Assembly: GCA_910585445.1 (NCBI GenBank)
Contig: CAJUEK010000022.1
Span: forward strand, 1 to 33,748
DNA from: an uncultured Bacteroidales bacterium
Lineage (GTDB): Bacteria; Bacteroidota; Bacteroidia; Bacteroidales; UBA932
DNA: 33,748 nt
Direction of reading: 5' to 3'
Position 1 is the first letter of the stretch. Each line of letters begins with the position of its first letter. The position numbers and the translations under genes were made by a program. The notes beneath the pieces are model-generated. The model was not told where the DNA came from. It searched no databases and saw only the letters and a list, made by a program, of their open reading frames with translations. Of this stretch, positions 14,709 through 23,594 are shown piece by piece.

Positions 14709-15584
14709 ATGAAGAAAATCATCGGAATAGGAGAAATCGTATGGGATGTGCTTCCTGAAGGAAAACGTATCGGAGGAGCTCCGGTCAATTTTGCATATTT
14801 CTCAAATGAATTGGGTGCCATTGCGTATCCGGTCTCAGCAGTAGGAAAAGATGTCCTTGGAGATGAGGCACTTAAGGCTCTCGCTCCATCAGGGTTGGAC
14901 CTTTCATATGTGCAGCACAATGCCATGCCTACCGGGCAGGTTCTCGTGGACATGGGTGCTGAAGGTATACCGCAATATGAAATCATAGAAAATGTCGCAT
15001 GGGATTCAATTGAGTGTACTCCTGAGATTGTAGGATTGATGAAAACTGCCGATGTGGTGTGCTGGGGAACTCTTGCGCAGCGCTCTCCGAAGTCTGCGGA
15101 AAGCATCTTGAAGATTGTGGATTCTGCTCCTGAGAGCTGTCTGAAGGTATATGACATCAATCTCAGGCAGGATTTCTATTCGAAAGAAGTTGTGGAAGCC
15201 TCTCTGCGCCGTGCCGACATATTGAAAATCAATGAGGACGAGCTTCCTGTCGTTTGTGACATGTTCTCGTTGCATGGTGACGAGGCCGCACAGGTGAAAG
15301 AATTGGCCGGAATGTTCTCGCTCAGGAATGTAATATATACCAAAGGCTCCGTATGCAGCAGTGTCTATGGCATGGACGGAAGCCTTCTTTCTTATATGCC
15401 GACTCCGAAAGTCAAGGTGGCCGATACAGTCGGGGCGGGCGATTCATTTACGGCATCTTTCGTCATGTCCATGATTTCCGGCAAACCGCTTCCGCAGGCT
15501 CACGAGACAGCCGTTAAAGTCGCAGCATTCGTGTGTACAATGAATGGCGCCATTAACCCTCTTCCGGAAGATTTCGCATTGTAG
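14709..15584 (+). CDS. PfkB-family carbohydrate kinase, probable fructokinase
   Basis: A protein of 291 residues in the ribokinase/PfkB fold. It starts MKKIIGIGEIVWDVLPEG and has the sugar-binding GGAPVNFA near residue 22, typical of fructokinases. It has the internal KINEDE signature and the C-terminal ATP/catalytic block DTVGAGDSFTASF, with the catalytic Asp. It would phosphorylate fructose or a similar sugar with ATP in the cytoplasm. No sugar transporter or glycoside hydrolase is adjacent, so the substrate is inferred from the family. A histidine phosphatase gene follows 19 bases downstream, so the two are probably co-transcribed from the promoter at 14656-14685. Confidence 0.88.
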   Translation: MKKIIGIGEIVWDVLPEGKRIGGAPVNFAYFSNELGAIAYPVSAVGKDVLGDEALKALAPSGLDLSYVQHNAMPTGQVLVDMGAEGIPQYEIIENVAWDSIECTPEIVGLMKTADVVCWGTLAQRSPKSAESILKIVDSAPESCLKVYDINLRQDFYSKEVVEASLRRADILKINEDELPVVCDMFSLHGDEAAQVKELAGMFSLRNVIYTKGSVCSSVYGMDGSLLSYMPTPKVKVADTVGAGDSFTASFVMSMISGKPLPQAHETAVKVAAFVCTMNGAINPLPEDFAL

Positions 15585-15603
15585 GATTTTGTACCATAGC
15601 ATT

Positions 15604-16875
15604 ATGAAAAGACTCACTGCCGGCAGTGTTGCCCTTTTGCTGATTCTCGTCAGTCAACTTGCTTATGCACAGCCATATGCGGATATGATACGTGAGAATC
15701 ATGACCGTGCTGCTTCCAATTATCATTATTATGAATTTTCCGATTCGGAACTGACAGAGGCACCGAAAGGATACAGGCCTTTTTATATCAGCCATTATTC
15801 GCGTCACGGCTCACGCTATCATACCGGCGCAAGATTCTTCCGTCCGATGGACATGCTTGCGCTTTGTGACAGTCTGGGGCTTCTCACTGATGTGGGAAAA
15901 GGATTCTATACGGATGCCATGGCCGTCATGGAGGAGCACCAAGGCATGTATGGCATGCTTTCATCCCGAGGTGCGGAGGAACTGCGTGGCGTAGGGGAGC
16001 GGCTATATATGCGTTTTCCTGAACTTTTCTCCGGGAAAAACGGCCGGACACTTGTGCGTAACTATTCTACCACAGTCCAGCGCAGCATATTCAGCATGAT
16101 AAACATGATGACTGTCCTTATAGAGAAATCCTGCAGTAAAATGGAGTTCTCATACGTCACCGGCGACAAATATTATGAATATCTATGTCACTGGATGGAC
16201 AATTATCTTCCGATGGCGGACTTTGACAACGAGGTGGAGGACTCATTGCTTCCCGATCTGGATGTTGACCGGCTTGCAGGAATATTTTTCAATGACCCTC
16301 AAGCTGCATGCGCCATTATAAAGGACCCTGCCAAATTTTTCAGGAGCCTGTACATGATAGCGGCCATCAGTCCCAATACAGATTGCCGCCCGGACATGCT
16401 CTCGTGCTTCCCAGAGGAGGAACTTGTGAAATTCTGGGCCATGCGGAACAATTATTTCTATGCAGGATTCGGCAACTCTGTCCAAATGCATGAGGAAGTG
16501 GAAAAGGTCTCCAAGCCCCTTGTCGCGGATTTCATAGCACGTGCTGATGATGCGCTTGCCGGCAGAAGCAATGTGGCAGGTGATTTCCGCTTCGGACATG
16601 ACACCGGACTGCTGCCGCTTGTAGGCCATCTTGGCATAACCGGAATGTCGGAACGTTACGATGCATTTGAGGCTCACAAATTCTGGAACTCATCCGTAAT
16701 GATACCTATGGCCTCCAACCTGCAGATGATTTTCTATCGCAGCCGCAAGTGTGACGATGTGCTTGTGAAGCTTCTGTATAACGAGAAAGAGACCATGATT
16801 CCAGCTCTGAAGCCTGTCACAGGCCCATATTACCGTTGGGCTGACCTGCGCCGCCACATGCAGTCTCTGCTTTGA
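15604..16875 (+). CDS. exported histidine phosphatase (clade 2 acid phosphatase / phytase-like)
   Basis: A protein of 423 residues. The ATG at 15604 opens a signal peptide (MKRLTAGSVALLL...AYAQ). The phosphate pocket is visible as HYSRHGSRY with the nucleophile His68, and a second conserved Arg lies in RNYSTTVQRS. The distal motif reads FGHDTGLLPL, an HD proton donor as in periplasmic acid phosphatases and AppA-type phytases, rather than the HAE of MINPP enzymes. It should release phosphate from small organic phosphates or inositol phosphates in the periplasm; the exact substrate is unknown. It is the second gene of a unit with fructokinase and is followed by a strong terminator at 17003. Confidence 0.85.
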   Translation: MKRLTAGSVALLLILVSQLAYAQPYADMIRENHDRAASNYHYYEFSDSELTEAPKGYRPFYISHYSRHGSRYHTGARFFRPMDMLALCDSLGLLTDVGKGFYTDAMAVMEEHQGMYGMLSSRGAEELRGVGERLYMRFPELFSGKNGRTLVRNYSTTVQRSIFSMINMMTVLIEKSCSKMEFSYVTGDKYYEYLCHWMDNYLPMADFDNEVEDSLLPDLDVDRLAGIFFNDPQAACAIIKDPAKFFRSLYMIAAISPNTDCRPDMLSCFPEEELVKFWAMRNNYFYAGFGNSVQMHEEVEKVSKPLVADFIARADDALAGRSNVAGDFRFGHDTGLLPLVGHLGITGMSERYDAFEAHKFWNSSVMIPMASNLQMIFYRSRKCDDVLVKLLYNEKETMIPALKPVTGPYYRWADLRRHMQSLL

Positions 16876-17002
16876 CCACACGATTTTGCTCAGCTGGCTG
16901 AACAATATTTGTCTTGTCCTGATATAATTTTACCGATTATTGGACAATAAGTTGTTAGGATTGTGCCGCGCAGATACTTGATTACTAATTCATTGCTGAA
17001 TC

Positions 17003-17035
17003 GCGATTCCCCGTTTTAGGGGAATCGCTGTTTTG
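17003..17035 (+). terminator. rho-independent terminator after the phosphatase gene
   Basis: A perfect 10-bp stem, GCGATTCCCC with GGGGAATCGC, surrounds a 6-base loop and is followed by TGTTTTG. The T-run is interrupted by a G. Confidence 0.75.
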
Positions 17036-17077
17036 TAAACTATTGATTGTTGTGTAGTTGTGTTTTGCTGCATGTGT

Positions 17078-17180
17078 GCATTTGTCAGGAAAACGGTTTA
17101 AAAAATGGGCCGGATTTTTACCGAATGCTTACCAAAAGAAAAACGGTAAAAAAATCGCATGATATTTTTACCGTTTTCCA
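17078..17180. repeat. dispersed foldback repeat, copy B
   Basis: This copy has the clearest termini: GGAAAACGGTTTAAAAAA at the left and ATTTTTACCGTTTTCC at the right are inverted repeats. Between them CCGGATTTTTACCGAATGCTT and a diverged inverse half also pair. It shares TGCATTTGTCA before the left terminus with copy C. Confidence 0.7.
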
Positions 17181-17283
17181 GTTTTTCCATTGCCAGCACG
17201 CTATGTACCGGTGATGCAGAAAACAAAAATGTGGGGCTGTATCCATGAAATTCCAATTGGGTATGGACAGGATAGCTGGAAAC

Positions 17284-17510
17284 AACGTTCTATCCACCGA
17301 AATGGCATTTTGGATGGATACTACAGAGTGAAACAAGACGAAAGTATGAATAAAAGACGAGGTTGCCATCCACCCGGTCCGTTTCGCTACCCAAGCCAAT
17401 GCATCATAATCTCTTATGCTTCAGATATTCCGTTCTGATACTCCAGGCTTCAATAGCTGCCCCGCCAAATATTAACGCAGACAGAAGCCATGAAGCGTCA
17501 AGCAGCGGCA
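17284..17510. repeat. segmental duplication, copy 2
   Basis: The non-coding part (17284-17403) and the last codons of the membrane-protein gene match 14041-14410. This copy holds two instead of four of the 17-bp units. Confidence 0.65.
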
Positions 17511-17949
17511 CGTCTTTCATTATGCACTCATAAACCAGAAATGATCCAAGACTCAGTTCTGACAGGACAAAGAGAATCTTTAATGCCAAACGCATGCGGA
17601 ACGGCACCTTTATCTTCACGCGCTTTCCTTCAGCAGACTGCTTCCATATGCGTTTGCCTGCAAAGTCCGTCAACATGAAAAGCGTTCCGGCCAAGAGACC
17701 GCCGACAAGATAGCACAGCAACCAGATACCAAATCCTTTCTCAGCAGAACCTGTCACATCTACAATAGCAAGTGAGATTGCGACAAAGACAAGTATTAAC
17801 GAAAATTGCGCAGCCTTGTCCAAGGCCTGATATTGCTTTGACTTGACATTCCGCATATATATGCATGTCAGATTCAATGCAACTAACGCAGCACACGAAA
17901 CAATAATGAAGGTAAGATTAAACAGCATGACTTCAGGACTATTAAACAT
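17404..17949 (-). CDS. small four-helix membrane protein of unknown function
   Basis: A protein of 181 residues, not recognised. Four hydrophobic segments are visible at about 10-30, 48-66, 74-94 and 124-170 (the last long enough for two helices), with a basic loop KRIWKQSAEGKRVKIKV between. There is no signal peptide and no catalytic motif. Start at 17949; the ATG at residue 8 is an alternative. The gene stands alone between long intergenic regions. A truncated relative of its 3' end lies at 14300-14410, so this locus was duplicated and one copy decayed. Upstream of the start is TACCTTTA, a near match to the -7 box, next to the 79-bp tandem repeat. Confidence 0.75.
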   Translation of the reverse strand: MFNSPEVMLFNLTFIIVSCAALVALNLTCIYMRNVKSKQYQALDKAAQFSLILVFVAISLAIVDVTGSAEKGFGIWLLCYLVGGLLAGTLFMLTDFAGKRIWKQSAEGKRVKIKVPFRMRLALKILFVLSELSLGSFLVYECIMKDVPLLDASWLLSALIFGGAAIEAWSIRTEYLKHKRL

Positions 17950-17965
17950 TTGTGTAAAGGTAATT

Positions 17966-18155
17966 AAAATAAACGATTGAGCCGAGAGCAGAAGACAAAT
18001 TTATTTGTATTATGCCGAGGCGGTAGTGATTGTAAACATAGTTTAAAATAAACGATTAAGCTGAGAGCAGAAGACAAATTTATTTGTATTATGCCGAGGC
18101 GGGAGTGATTGTATACGAAGTATAAAATAGACGATTAAGCCAAGAGCAGAAGACA
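17966..18155. repeat. 79-bp tandem repeat, about 2.4 units
   Basis: Units begin AAAATAAACGATT at 17966, 18045 and 18124, giving an exact period of 79. Each unit carries GAGCCGAGAGCAGAAGACA or a close variant, and the first two carry the palindrome ACAAATTTATTTGT and ATGCCGAGGCGG. The third unit stops after the GAGCAGAAGACA block. The array begins 17 bases upstream of the membrane-protein start codon. Confidence 0.8.
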
Positions 18156-18211
18156 CAAATCTTTTACATGATTTTGGGTATGTGGATTTGCACCGGTCAT
18201 GAGGCCAAGTA

Positions 18212-18239
18212 AAAAATCCCGCATCACTGCGGGATTTTT
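18212..18239. terminator. bidirectional terminator
   Basis: AAAAATCCCGCA and TGCGGGATTTTT form a perfect 12-bp stem around TCAC, with A- and T-runs on both sides. No gene ends immediately at it: trmD ends at 18374 reading leftward, so it most likely terminates trmD. Confidence 0.8.
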
Positions 18240-18373
18240 CGGTTAGTTAGTAGTGTAGTGTATTCCCTTTTGGGATGATTAATTATTAGTGGTTAGAAAC
18301 GTCTGATTGACATAAAGTGTTATGTCGAATGCAAATATAGATATTAAATTGATATTCGCAAACAATTTTACAG

Positions 18374-19051
18374 TTATTCTTTCAGAAGATTCGGTCTCAG
18401 CAACTTTGTCCTCTCAAGCGCCTGCTCATCCTGCCATTCCCTTATGAGTTTAGGATTGCCGCTGAGAAGCACATCCGGAACCTTCCATCCATTGAACTCT
18501 GCCGGCCTTGTGTATATCGGCGCGGACAGCAGACCGTCCTGAAAACAATCGCTCAGGGCAGATGTCTCGTCTGTCAGCGCGCCTGGAATGAGCCTTATTA
18601 TAGAGTCCGCCAATATGGCTGCCGGAAGTTCTCCTCCGCTCAGCACATAGTCTCCTACGGATATCTCCATAGTCACAAGATGCTCCCTGATGCGGTGGTC
18701 AATGCCCTTGTAATGGCCGCACAGGATAATCAGGTTCTCTTTTAGAGACAATCCGTTCGAAATGTTCTGGCTTAATACCTCTCCGTCCGGGGACATGTAG
18801 ATTACCTCGTCATAATCTCTCTCCGCCTTCAGCTCGGATATCATGTTGTAAACCGGCTCAAGCATGAGCACCATGCCGGCATCTCCGCCATAGCTGTAAT
18901 CATCTACTTGCTGGCGTGGCCCTTTGCCGTATTTACGAAGGTTGTGCACATGGATTTCGACAAGGCCCTTTTTGATTGCACGTCCTACGATGGAGTGGCT
19001 GAGGGGACTTTCGAGCAGTTCCGGTACAACAGTCAAGATGTCTATTCGCAT
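18374..19051 (-). CDS. trmD: tRNA (guanine37-N1)-methyltransferase
   Basis: A protein of 225 residues that transfers a methyl group from S-adenosylmethionine to G37 next to the anticodon. The start MRIDILTVVPELLESPL is conserved and fixes the ATG at 19051; the open frame upstream is not coding. The SPOUT knot is visible in DDYSYGGDAGMVLMLEPV, YMSPDGEVLSQ, LIILCGHYKGIDHRI and EISVGDYVLSGGELPA. The C-terminal RPAEFNGWKVPDVLLSGNP is the usual tRNA-binding part. It is divergent from the DUF349 operon and stands alone; the usual rimM/rplS neighbours are absent. A TAnnTTTG box (TATTTTTG, minus strand, 19090-19083) lies 32 bases before the start. Confidence 0.97.
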   Translation of the reverse strand: MRIDILTVVPELLESPLSHSIVGRAIKKGLVEIHVHNLRKYGKGPRQQVDDYSYGGDAGMVLMLEPVYNMISELKAERDYDEVIYMSPDGEVLSQNISNGLSLKENLIILCGHYKGIDHRIREHLVTMEISVGDYVLSGGELPAAILADSIIRLIPGALTDETSALSDCFQDGLLSAPIYTRPAEFNGWKVPDVLLSGNPKLIREWQDEQALERTKLLRPNLLKE

Positions 19052-19122
19052 ACCAAATGTTACAAATGAATTGTTAGGACTGCAAAAATAACATTTTGAT
19101 ATGAGTTTTACTAAAAAAATGG

Positions 19123-19130
19123 TATATTTG
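19123..19130 (+). promoter_or_regulatory. -7 box for the DUF349-yidC-yggS operon
   Basis: TATATTTG matches TAnnTTTG, 39 bases before the ATG at 19170. TTTTG at 19094-19098 is the nearest -33 candidate, but its 24-base spacing is long. Confidence 0.45.
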
Positions 19131-19169
19131 CCACTTGTATGAATTAATAAACACATTAACTCCATTATT

Positions 19170-20972
19170 ATGAGTGAAGAGATTATTCCTGATGCTCCAG
19201 TAGTGTCAGATGTACCTGAGACCGTCGTTGATGCTGAATCGGCAACAGAGGGAAATGCCTTGCAGACAGTGAATTGGTCAGAGAAAAGCCTCGCGGAGCT
19301 TGTCCGTATGTTCGAAGAGCTTGTTCAGAATGAGGACAGGATGAAAATGCCGAAGGAAGCTGAGGCCATCAAGTCTGCTTTTTACAGGAGGCTTCTCAAG
19401 GAAAAGGGTGATGCAGGACTTGCAGTGCAGGTTACTGAAGACCAGATGCAGGAGGCGGAGGACATGCCGGCGGAAGAAACTGCAGAAGATAATCCTTTCG
19501 CGCAGATAGAGGCAGGATTCAAGGAACTTTATTCCGGATATAAGAAAGAGCGTGCGGAGTACAACCGCCAGATAGAAAAGGAGCGTGAAAACAACCTCGT
19601 CTTGAAAGAGGCTGTCATAGCTGACCTCAAGGCCTTGCTGGACAAGCAGGAGGATGTGAACGCCACATTCCCTGAGTTCCGTAAGATTCAGGACAGATGG
19701 AGGGAAGTGGGACCGGTTCCGGCACAGAACTACAGGAATATAAATGACACATATCAGCTCTATGTCGAGCAGTTCTATGATATGGTGAAAATCAACCGTG
19801 AGCTCCGTGACCTGGATTTCAAGAAAAACCTTGAAATTAAGGAGGAGTTCTGCCGCATGGCTGAGAAACTTGCCGAGAGCCCTAATGTGGTGGAGGCTTT
19901 CCGTGAATTGCAGAAGCTGCACGAGCAGTGGAAGGAATACGGCCCGGTTGCAAAAGAATACAGGGAGCAGATATGGGACCGCTTCAAGGCGGCGACTTCC
20001 GTAATCAACAAGAAATACCAGGCATTCTTCGAGGGGCTCAAGGACCAGCAGGCGGAGAATCTGGCCAAGAAGACCGTATTGTGCGAAAGGGTAGAGGAAA
20101 TTGCTGAAAGAGAAGTGGCTGGCTCCAACGAGTGGAATGCTTTTTCAAAGGAAATCGAGGATATCCAGAAAGAATGGAAGACCATCGGTTTCGCTTCAAA
20201 GAAAGATAACCAGAAGATATATGACCGTTTCCGTGCGGCATGTGACAAGTTCTATGGCCGCAAGCGTGATTTCTATACCGAATACAAAGGCAGCATGAAC
20301 TCCAATCTGGAGCGTAAGATTGCACTTTGCGAGGCAGCGGAGGAACTCAAGTCAAGCACAGAGTGGAAAAAGGCTACAGACCAGTTCATCGCACTCCAGA
20401 AAGAGTGGAAAGAAATCGGACCTGTTCCCCGCAAGAAGTCTGAGCAGCTTTGGAAAAGATTCCGTGCGGCTTGTGACGAGTTCTTTGCAGAAAGGGACCG
20501 CAATGCAAAGCCGGCTGAGAATGACTATTACGGAAACCTCAAGGCCAAGCAGCGTCTTATTGAGGAAATAAAGGCATATGCCCTTCAGGGAAATGATGCC
20601 GACAATGAGGCCATGCATGATTTCCAGAAGAGGTGGAATGAGATAGGATTCGTGCCGTTCAAGGAGAAGGACAGCATAGCAAATGCATATAAGGAGGCGG
20701 TGAACGCCAAATTCCCTGACGCATCACGCGGCAACGGACGCAGGCGCGGAGGCCGTCCTCAGATGTCTGAGAAGGACCGTCTCATACATAAATACCATTC
20801 ACTTGAGCAGGATATCGTCACATACGAGAACAATATCGGCTTCTTCTCCATGTCCAAGAGTGCTGAGCCTCTTATCAGGCAGATGCAGGAAAGGATAGAC
20901 CAGGCCAAGGCTTCCCTCAAGGAACTCGCTGACCAGATTCGTGAGTTCAATGAGAAGGAAGGAAAAGAGTAA
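19170..20972 (+). CDS. DUF349 repeat protein
   Basis: A protein of 600 residues, probably cytoplasmic and almost wholly helical. After an acidic, low-complexity N-terminus (about residues 1-110), five DUF349 units follow. They are recognisable by W-(K/R)-E-x-G-P-V or similar cores: DRWREVGPVP, EQWKEYGPVA, KEWKTIGFAS, KEWKEIGPVP and KRWNEIGFVP, each followed by a long helix such as RFRAACDEFF. The C-terminus is a basic Gly/Arg patch (GNGRRRGGRP) and a coiled coil. The molecular function of the family is not firmly known to me. The gene heads an operon with yidC (18 bases downstream) and yggS. Confidence 0.85.
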   Translation: MSEEIIPDAPVVSDVPETVVDAESATEGNALQTVNWSEKSLAELVRMFEELVQNEDRMKMPKEAEAIKSAFYRRLLKEKGDAGLAVQVTEDQMQEAEDMPAEETAEDNPFAQIEAGFKELYSGYKKERAEYNRQIEKERENNLVLKEAVIADLKALLDKQEDVNATFPEFRKIQDRWREVGPVPAQNYRNINDTYQLYVEQFYDMVKINRELRDLDFKKNLEIKEEFCRMAEKLAESPNVVEAFRELQKLHEQWKEYGPVAKEYREQIWDRFKAATSVINKKYQAFFEGLKDQQAENLAKKTVLCERVEEIAEREVAGSNEWNAFSKEIEDIQKEWKTIGFASKKDNQKIYDRFRAACDKFYGRKRDFYTEYKGSMNSNLERKIALCEAAEELKSSTEWKKATDQFIALQKEWKEIGPVPRKKSEQLWKRFRAACDEFFAERDRNAKPAENDYYGNLKAKQRLIEEIKAYALQGNDADNEAMHDFQKRWNEIGFVPFKEKDSIANAYKEAVNAKFPDASRGNGRRRGGRPQMSEKDRLIHKYHSLEQDIVTYENNIGFFSMSKSAEPLIRQMQERIDQAKASLKELADQIREFNEKEGKE

Positions 20973-20990
20973 TAATTCTTAAATTTTCTG

Positions 20991-22853
20991 ATGAACAAGA
21001 ACAATATTATAGGTATTGTGCTGATCGGTGTCATCATGTTCGGTTTTACATGGTACCAGTCGAGACAGTACAAGGAGCAGGCGGCCATACAGGCGCAGCT
21101 TGACTCGATAGCTACAGTTGAGCGCATGGCCGCGATGGCCGCAGATTCGCTCTGGAGGGCACAGGGGCTTGCGGACGGCAACACAACTTCCGTGAAAGTG
21201 AACACATTGCCGGCATATAAGGACAGCCTTCTTATGGAGGCGCGCCTCGCTGCTGAAGAAATCATAAGCCTTTCAAATGACAAGATTGAGATAGACTTTA
21301 CCACAAAAGGTGCGCAGCCGTATTCGGTAAGGCTCAAGGATTACAAGGCATACAGGGACAGCAATGCCCTTGAGCTGATTAAGCCTGAAATGAGCCGTTA
21401 TGCAATCAGCCTTTATGCCGGTGAGAACATCAATACGGCTGACCTCGTGTTCGAGGTTGCTGAGAAAACGGACTCGTCAGTAGTGATGAGGCTTCCGTTT
21501 GCGCAGGGAGGCTTCCTTCAGCAGAAATATACGCTTGCAGAAGGCAGCTACATGCTTCATAATGAACTTTCTTTCGTCGGGATTGACAATTACGTTCCGC
21601 GTAATGTGACAATGTTCGACATTGACTGGTCAGTCATAATGCCGCGTCTTGAGAAAGGCTACAAGAACGAGAAGCAGTATTCAAAACTGGCATATTACTT
21701 CGAGGGGGACAAGAAGCCTGAGGAGATTGCAAAAGGCCGTGACGCTTCTGAGAAGGTCGGCACAAGGCTTCAGTGGTTTGCTTTCCACCAGCAGTTCTTC
21801 TCTGCCATCATGACTGCCGGAAATGATTTCTCTTCCGCAGATTTCAGCCTGAAATATTACCAGGAGGATGATGAAAGCAGTAATCTCATGGCATGTTCCG
21901 CAAAATTGCGTTCGGAACTGAATCGTGGGGCAGGAGATGTCGTAGTGCCTTTCGAGTTCTACTTCGGCCCGAATGACTATCGCATACTCAAGTCATATGA
22001 CAGGAAATACGAGAAGACAATTCCTCTCGGAGGATGGCTTGTAGGCTGGATTAGCCGCTTTGTAATCATACCATGCTTTGATTTCATCGGCCGCTTCGTA
22101 AGCAATTACGGTATTGTCATACTTATAATGACTCTTCTGATTAAGCTCATCATTTCTCCGCTTACAATCAAGTCGTTCAAGTCTTCGGCAAAGATGTCTG
22201 CAATCAAGCCGGAGGTTGACAAGCTGAACCAGAAGTATCCTAACGAAAAGGACGCCATGAAGAAGCAGCAGGCGATGATGGATCTTTATCAGCGGGCTGG
22301 AATCAGTCCGATGGGAGGATGTCTGCCGATGCTTTTGCAGTTCCCTGTACTTTGGGCCATGTTCCGTTTCTTCCCGGCTTCAATCGAGCTGAGGCAGCAG
22401 CGTTTCCTTTGGGCGGAGGATTTGAGCGCATATGACTCTATCCTTGACCTTCCGTTCAATATTCCGCTTTATGGTGACCATGTGTCCCTGTTTGCCCTGC
22501 TGATGGCAGCTTCTATGTTCGTTTATTCGCGCATGACGGCAAGCCAGATGTCAAATGACCCGAATATGGCGGGAATGAAGTTCATGAGCCTTTACATGAT
22601 GCCGATAATGATGCTGTTCATCTGTAACAATCTTTCTTCGGCACTTAGCTACTACTACCTGCTTTCGAACCTCATCACTATGCTGATGACATGGTATATC
22701 CGCAAGTTTGTCGTTACCGAGGACAAGGTGCGCGCCGAGATGGCTGCAAATGCCGGAAAGCCGAAGAAAAAGTCCAAATGGCAGATGAAGCTGGAGGAGG
22801 CCCAGAAGATGCAGGAGCAGATGATGAAAGAACAGCAGAAGAAACGCAGATAA
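20991..22853 (+). CDS. yidC: membrane protein insertase YidC
   Basis: A protein of 620 residues that inserts and folds inner-membrane proteins alone or with SecYEG. One N-terminal helix (about 5-20) is followed by a large periplasmic domain (about 30-340). The conserved five-helix core follows, with IVILIMTLLIKLIISPLTIK, the cytoplasmic hairpin KMSAIKPEVDKLNQKYPNEK, and GISPMGGCLPMLLQFPVLWA. In the groove the Arg of E. coli YidC is replaced by Lys (LLIKLIISP). The tail is highly basic (KPKKKSKWQMK), as is common for ribosome binding. It sits in an operon after the DUF349 gene; the usual oxaA/rnpA/rpmH context is absent. Confidence 0.97.
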   Translation: MNKNNIIGIVLIGVIMFGFTWYQSRQYKEQAAIQAQLDSIATVERMAAMAADSLWRAQGLADGNTTSVKVNTLPAYKDSLLMEARLAAEEIISLSNDKIEIDFTTKGAQPYSVRLKDYKAYRDSNALELIKPEMSRYAISLYAGENINTADLVFEVAEKTDSSVVMRLPFAQGGFLQQKYTLAEGSYMLHNELSFVGIDNYVPRNVTMFDIDWSVIMPRLEKGYKNEKQYSKLAYYFEGDKKPEEIAKGRDASEKVGTRLQWFAFHQQFFSAIMTAGNDFSSADFSLKYYQEDDESSNLMACSAKLRSELNRGAGDVVVPFEFYFGPNDYRILKSYDRKYEKTIPLGGWLVGWISRFVIIPCFDFIGRFVSNYGIVILIMTLLIKLIISPLTIKSFKSSAKMSAIKPEVDKLNQKYPNEKDAMKKQQAMMDLYQRAGISPMGGCLPMLLQFPVLWAMFRFFPASIELRQQRFLWAEDLSAYDSILDLPFNIPLYGDHVSLFALLMAASMFVYSRMTASQMSNDPNMAGMKFMSLYMMPIMMLFICNNLSSALSYYYLLSNLITMLMTWYIRKFVVTEDKVRAEMAANAGKPKKKSKWQMKLEEAQKMQEQMMKEQQKKRR

Positions 22854-22860
22854 GACTGCA

Positions 22861-23583
22861 ATGATAAAAGATATTTTAAATGAATTGAAAATGGAACTGC
22901 CGGCAACTGTAAAGTTGGTGGCAGTTTCTAAATTCCACCCTTTCGAATCAATAGTCCAGGCTTATGAGGCAGGGCAGCGCGTGTTTGCAGAGAGCCGTCC
23001 CCAGGAATTCCTGGCAAAAATTAGGGCCTTGGAGGCATTGCGGGAGGATCTCGTGCTTCATGCTAAGGCGGAGGAAGGCGATGCGGAAGCTGCCCGCGGC
23101 TATATGTCTGACATTGAATGGCATTTCATCGGTCATCTCCAGACCAACAAGCTGAAAATGGTTCTGCCATATGTCTCACTGGTGCAGTCCGTTGATTCTG
23201 TAAGGCTTCTTGACGCGATTGATGCATGGGGAAGGGCAAACGGTAAGGTAATAGATATTCTTTTGGAATGTCATGTATCTGCCGAGGATTCCAAGCAGGG
23301 ATTCAGCCGCATGGAGCTTGCCGGATTGCTCGACGCGTGGCATGGACGTGACTTTGTCCGCGTCAGAGGTGTTATGGGCATGGCCACGTTCACAGATGAC
23401 GAATCTGTGGTGCGTTCTGATTTCGCAAAGCTGGCAGAAATGTCCGATATGGTACGAGCCGCTTTCCCAAGACATGACTGCCATGAGATTTCCATGGGCA
23501 TGTCCGGAGACTACCGCATTGCCGTCGGGATGGGCTCCACAATGGTACGCATAGGCTCAATGATTTTCGGCGAACGCGTCTGA
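22861..23583 (+). CDS. YggS/PLPBP family pyridoxal-phosphate homeostasis protein
   Basis: A protein of 240 residues, the length of the family. It is an alanine-racemase-like single barrel that carries PLP and buffers the vitamin B6 pool rather than catalysing a reaction. The PLP lysine is in KLVAVSKFHP near residue 23. Also present are FAESRPQEF, the signature WHFIGHLQTNKLK, VQSVDS, and the phosphate-binding end SMGMSGDYRIAVGMGSTMVR. It lies 7 bases after yidC, so it is co-transcribed. Confidence 0.93.
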   Translation: MIKDILNELKMELPATVKLVAVSKFHPFESIVQAYEAGQRVFAESRPQEFLAKIRALEALREDLVLHAKAEEGDAEAARGYMSDIEWHFIGHLQTNKLKMVLPYVSLVQSVDSVRLLDAIDAWGRANGKVIDILLECHVSAEDSKQGFSRMELAGLLDAWHGRDFVRVRGVMGMATFTDDESVVRSDFAKLAEMSDMVRAAFPRHDCHEISMGMSGDYRIAVGMGSTMVRIGSMIFGERV

Positions 23584-23594
23584 TTCCTATAAAT

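Noticed and set aside
19052..19165. Upstream extension of trmD by 38 codons
   Set aside because: TrmD proteins begin at MRIDILTVVPE; the extension covers the divergent promoter region.
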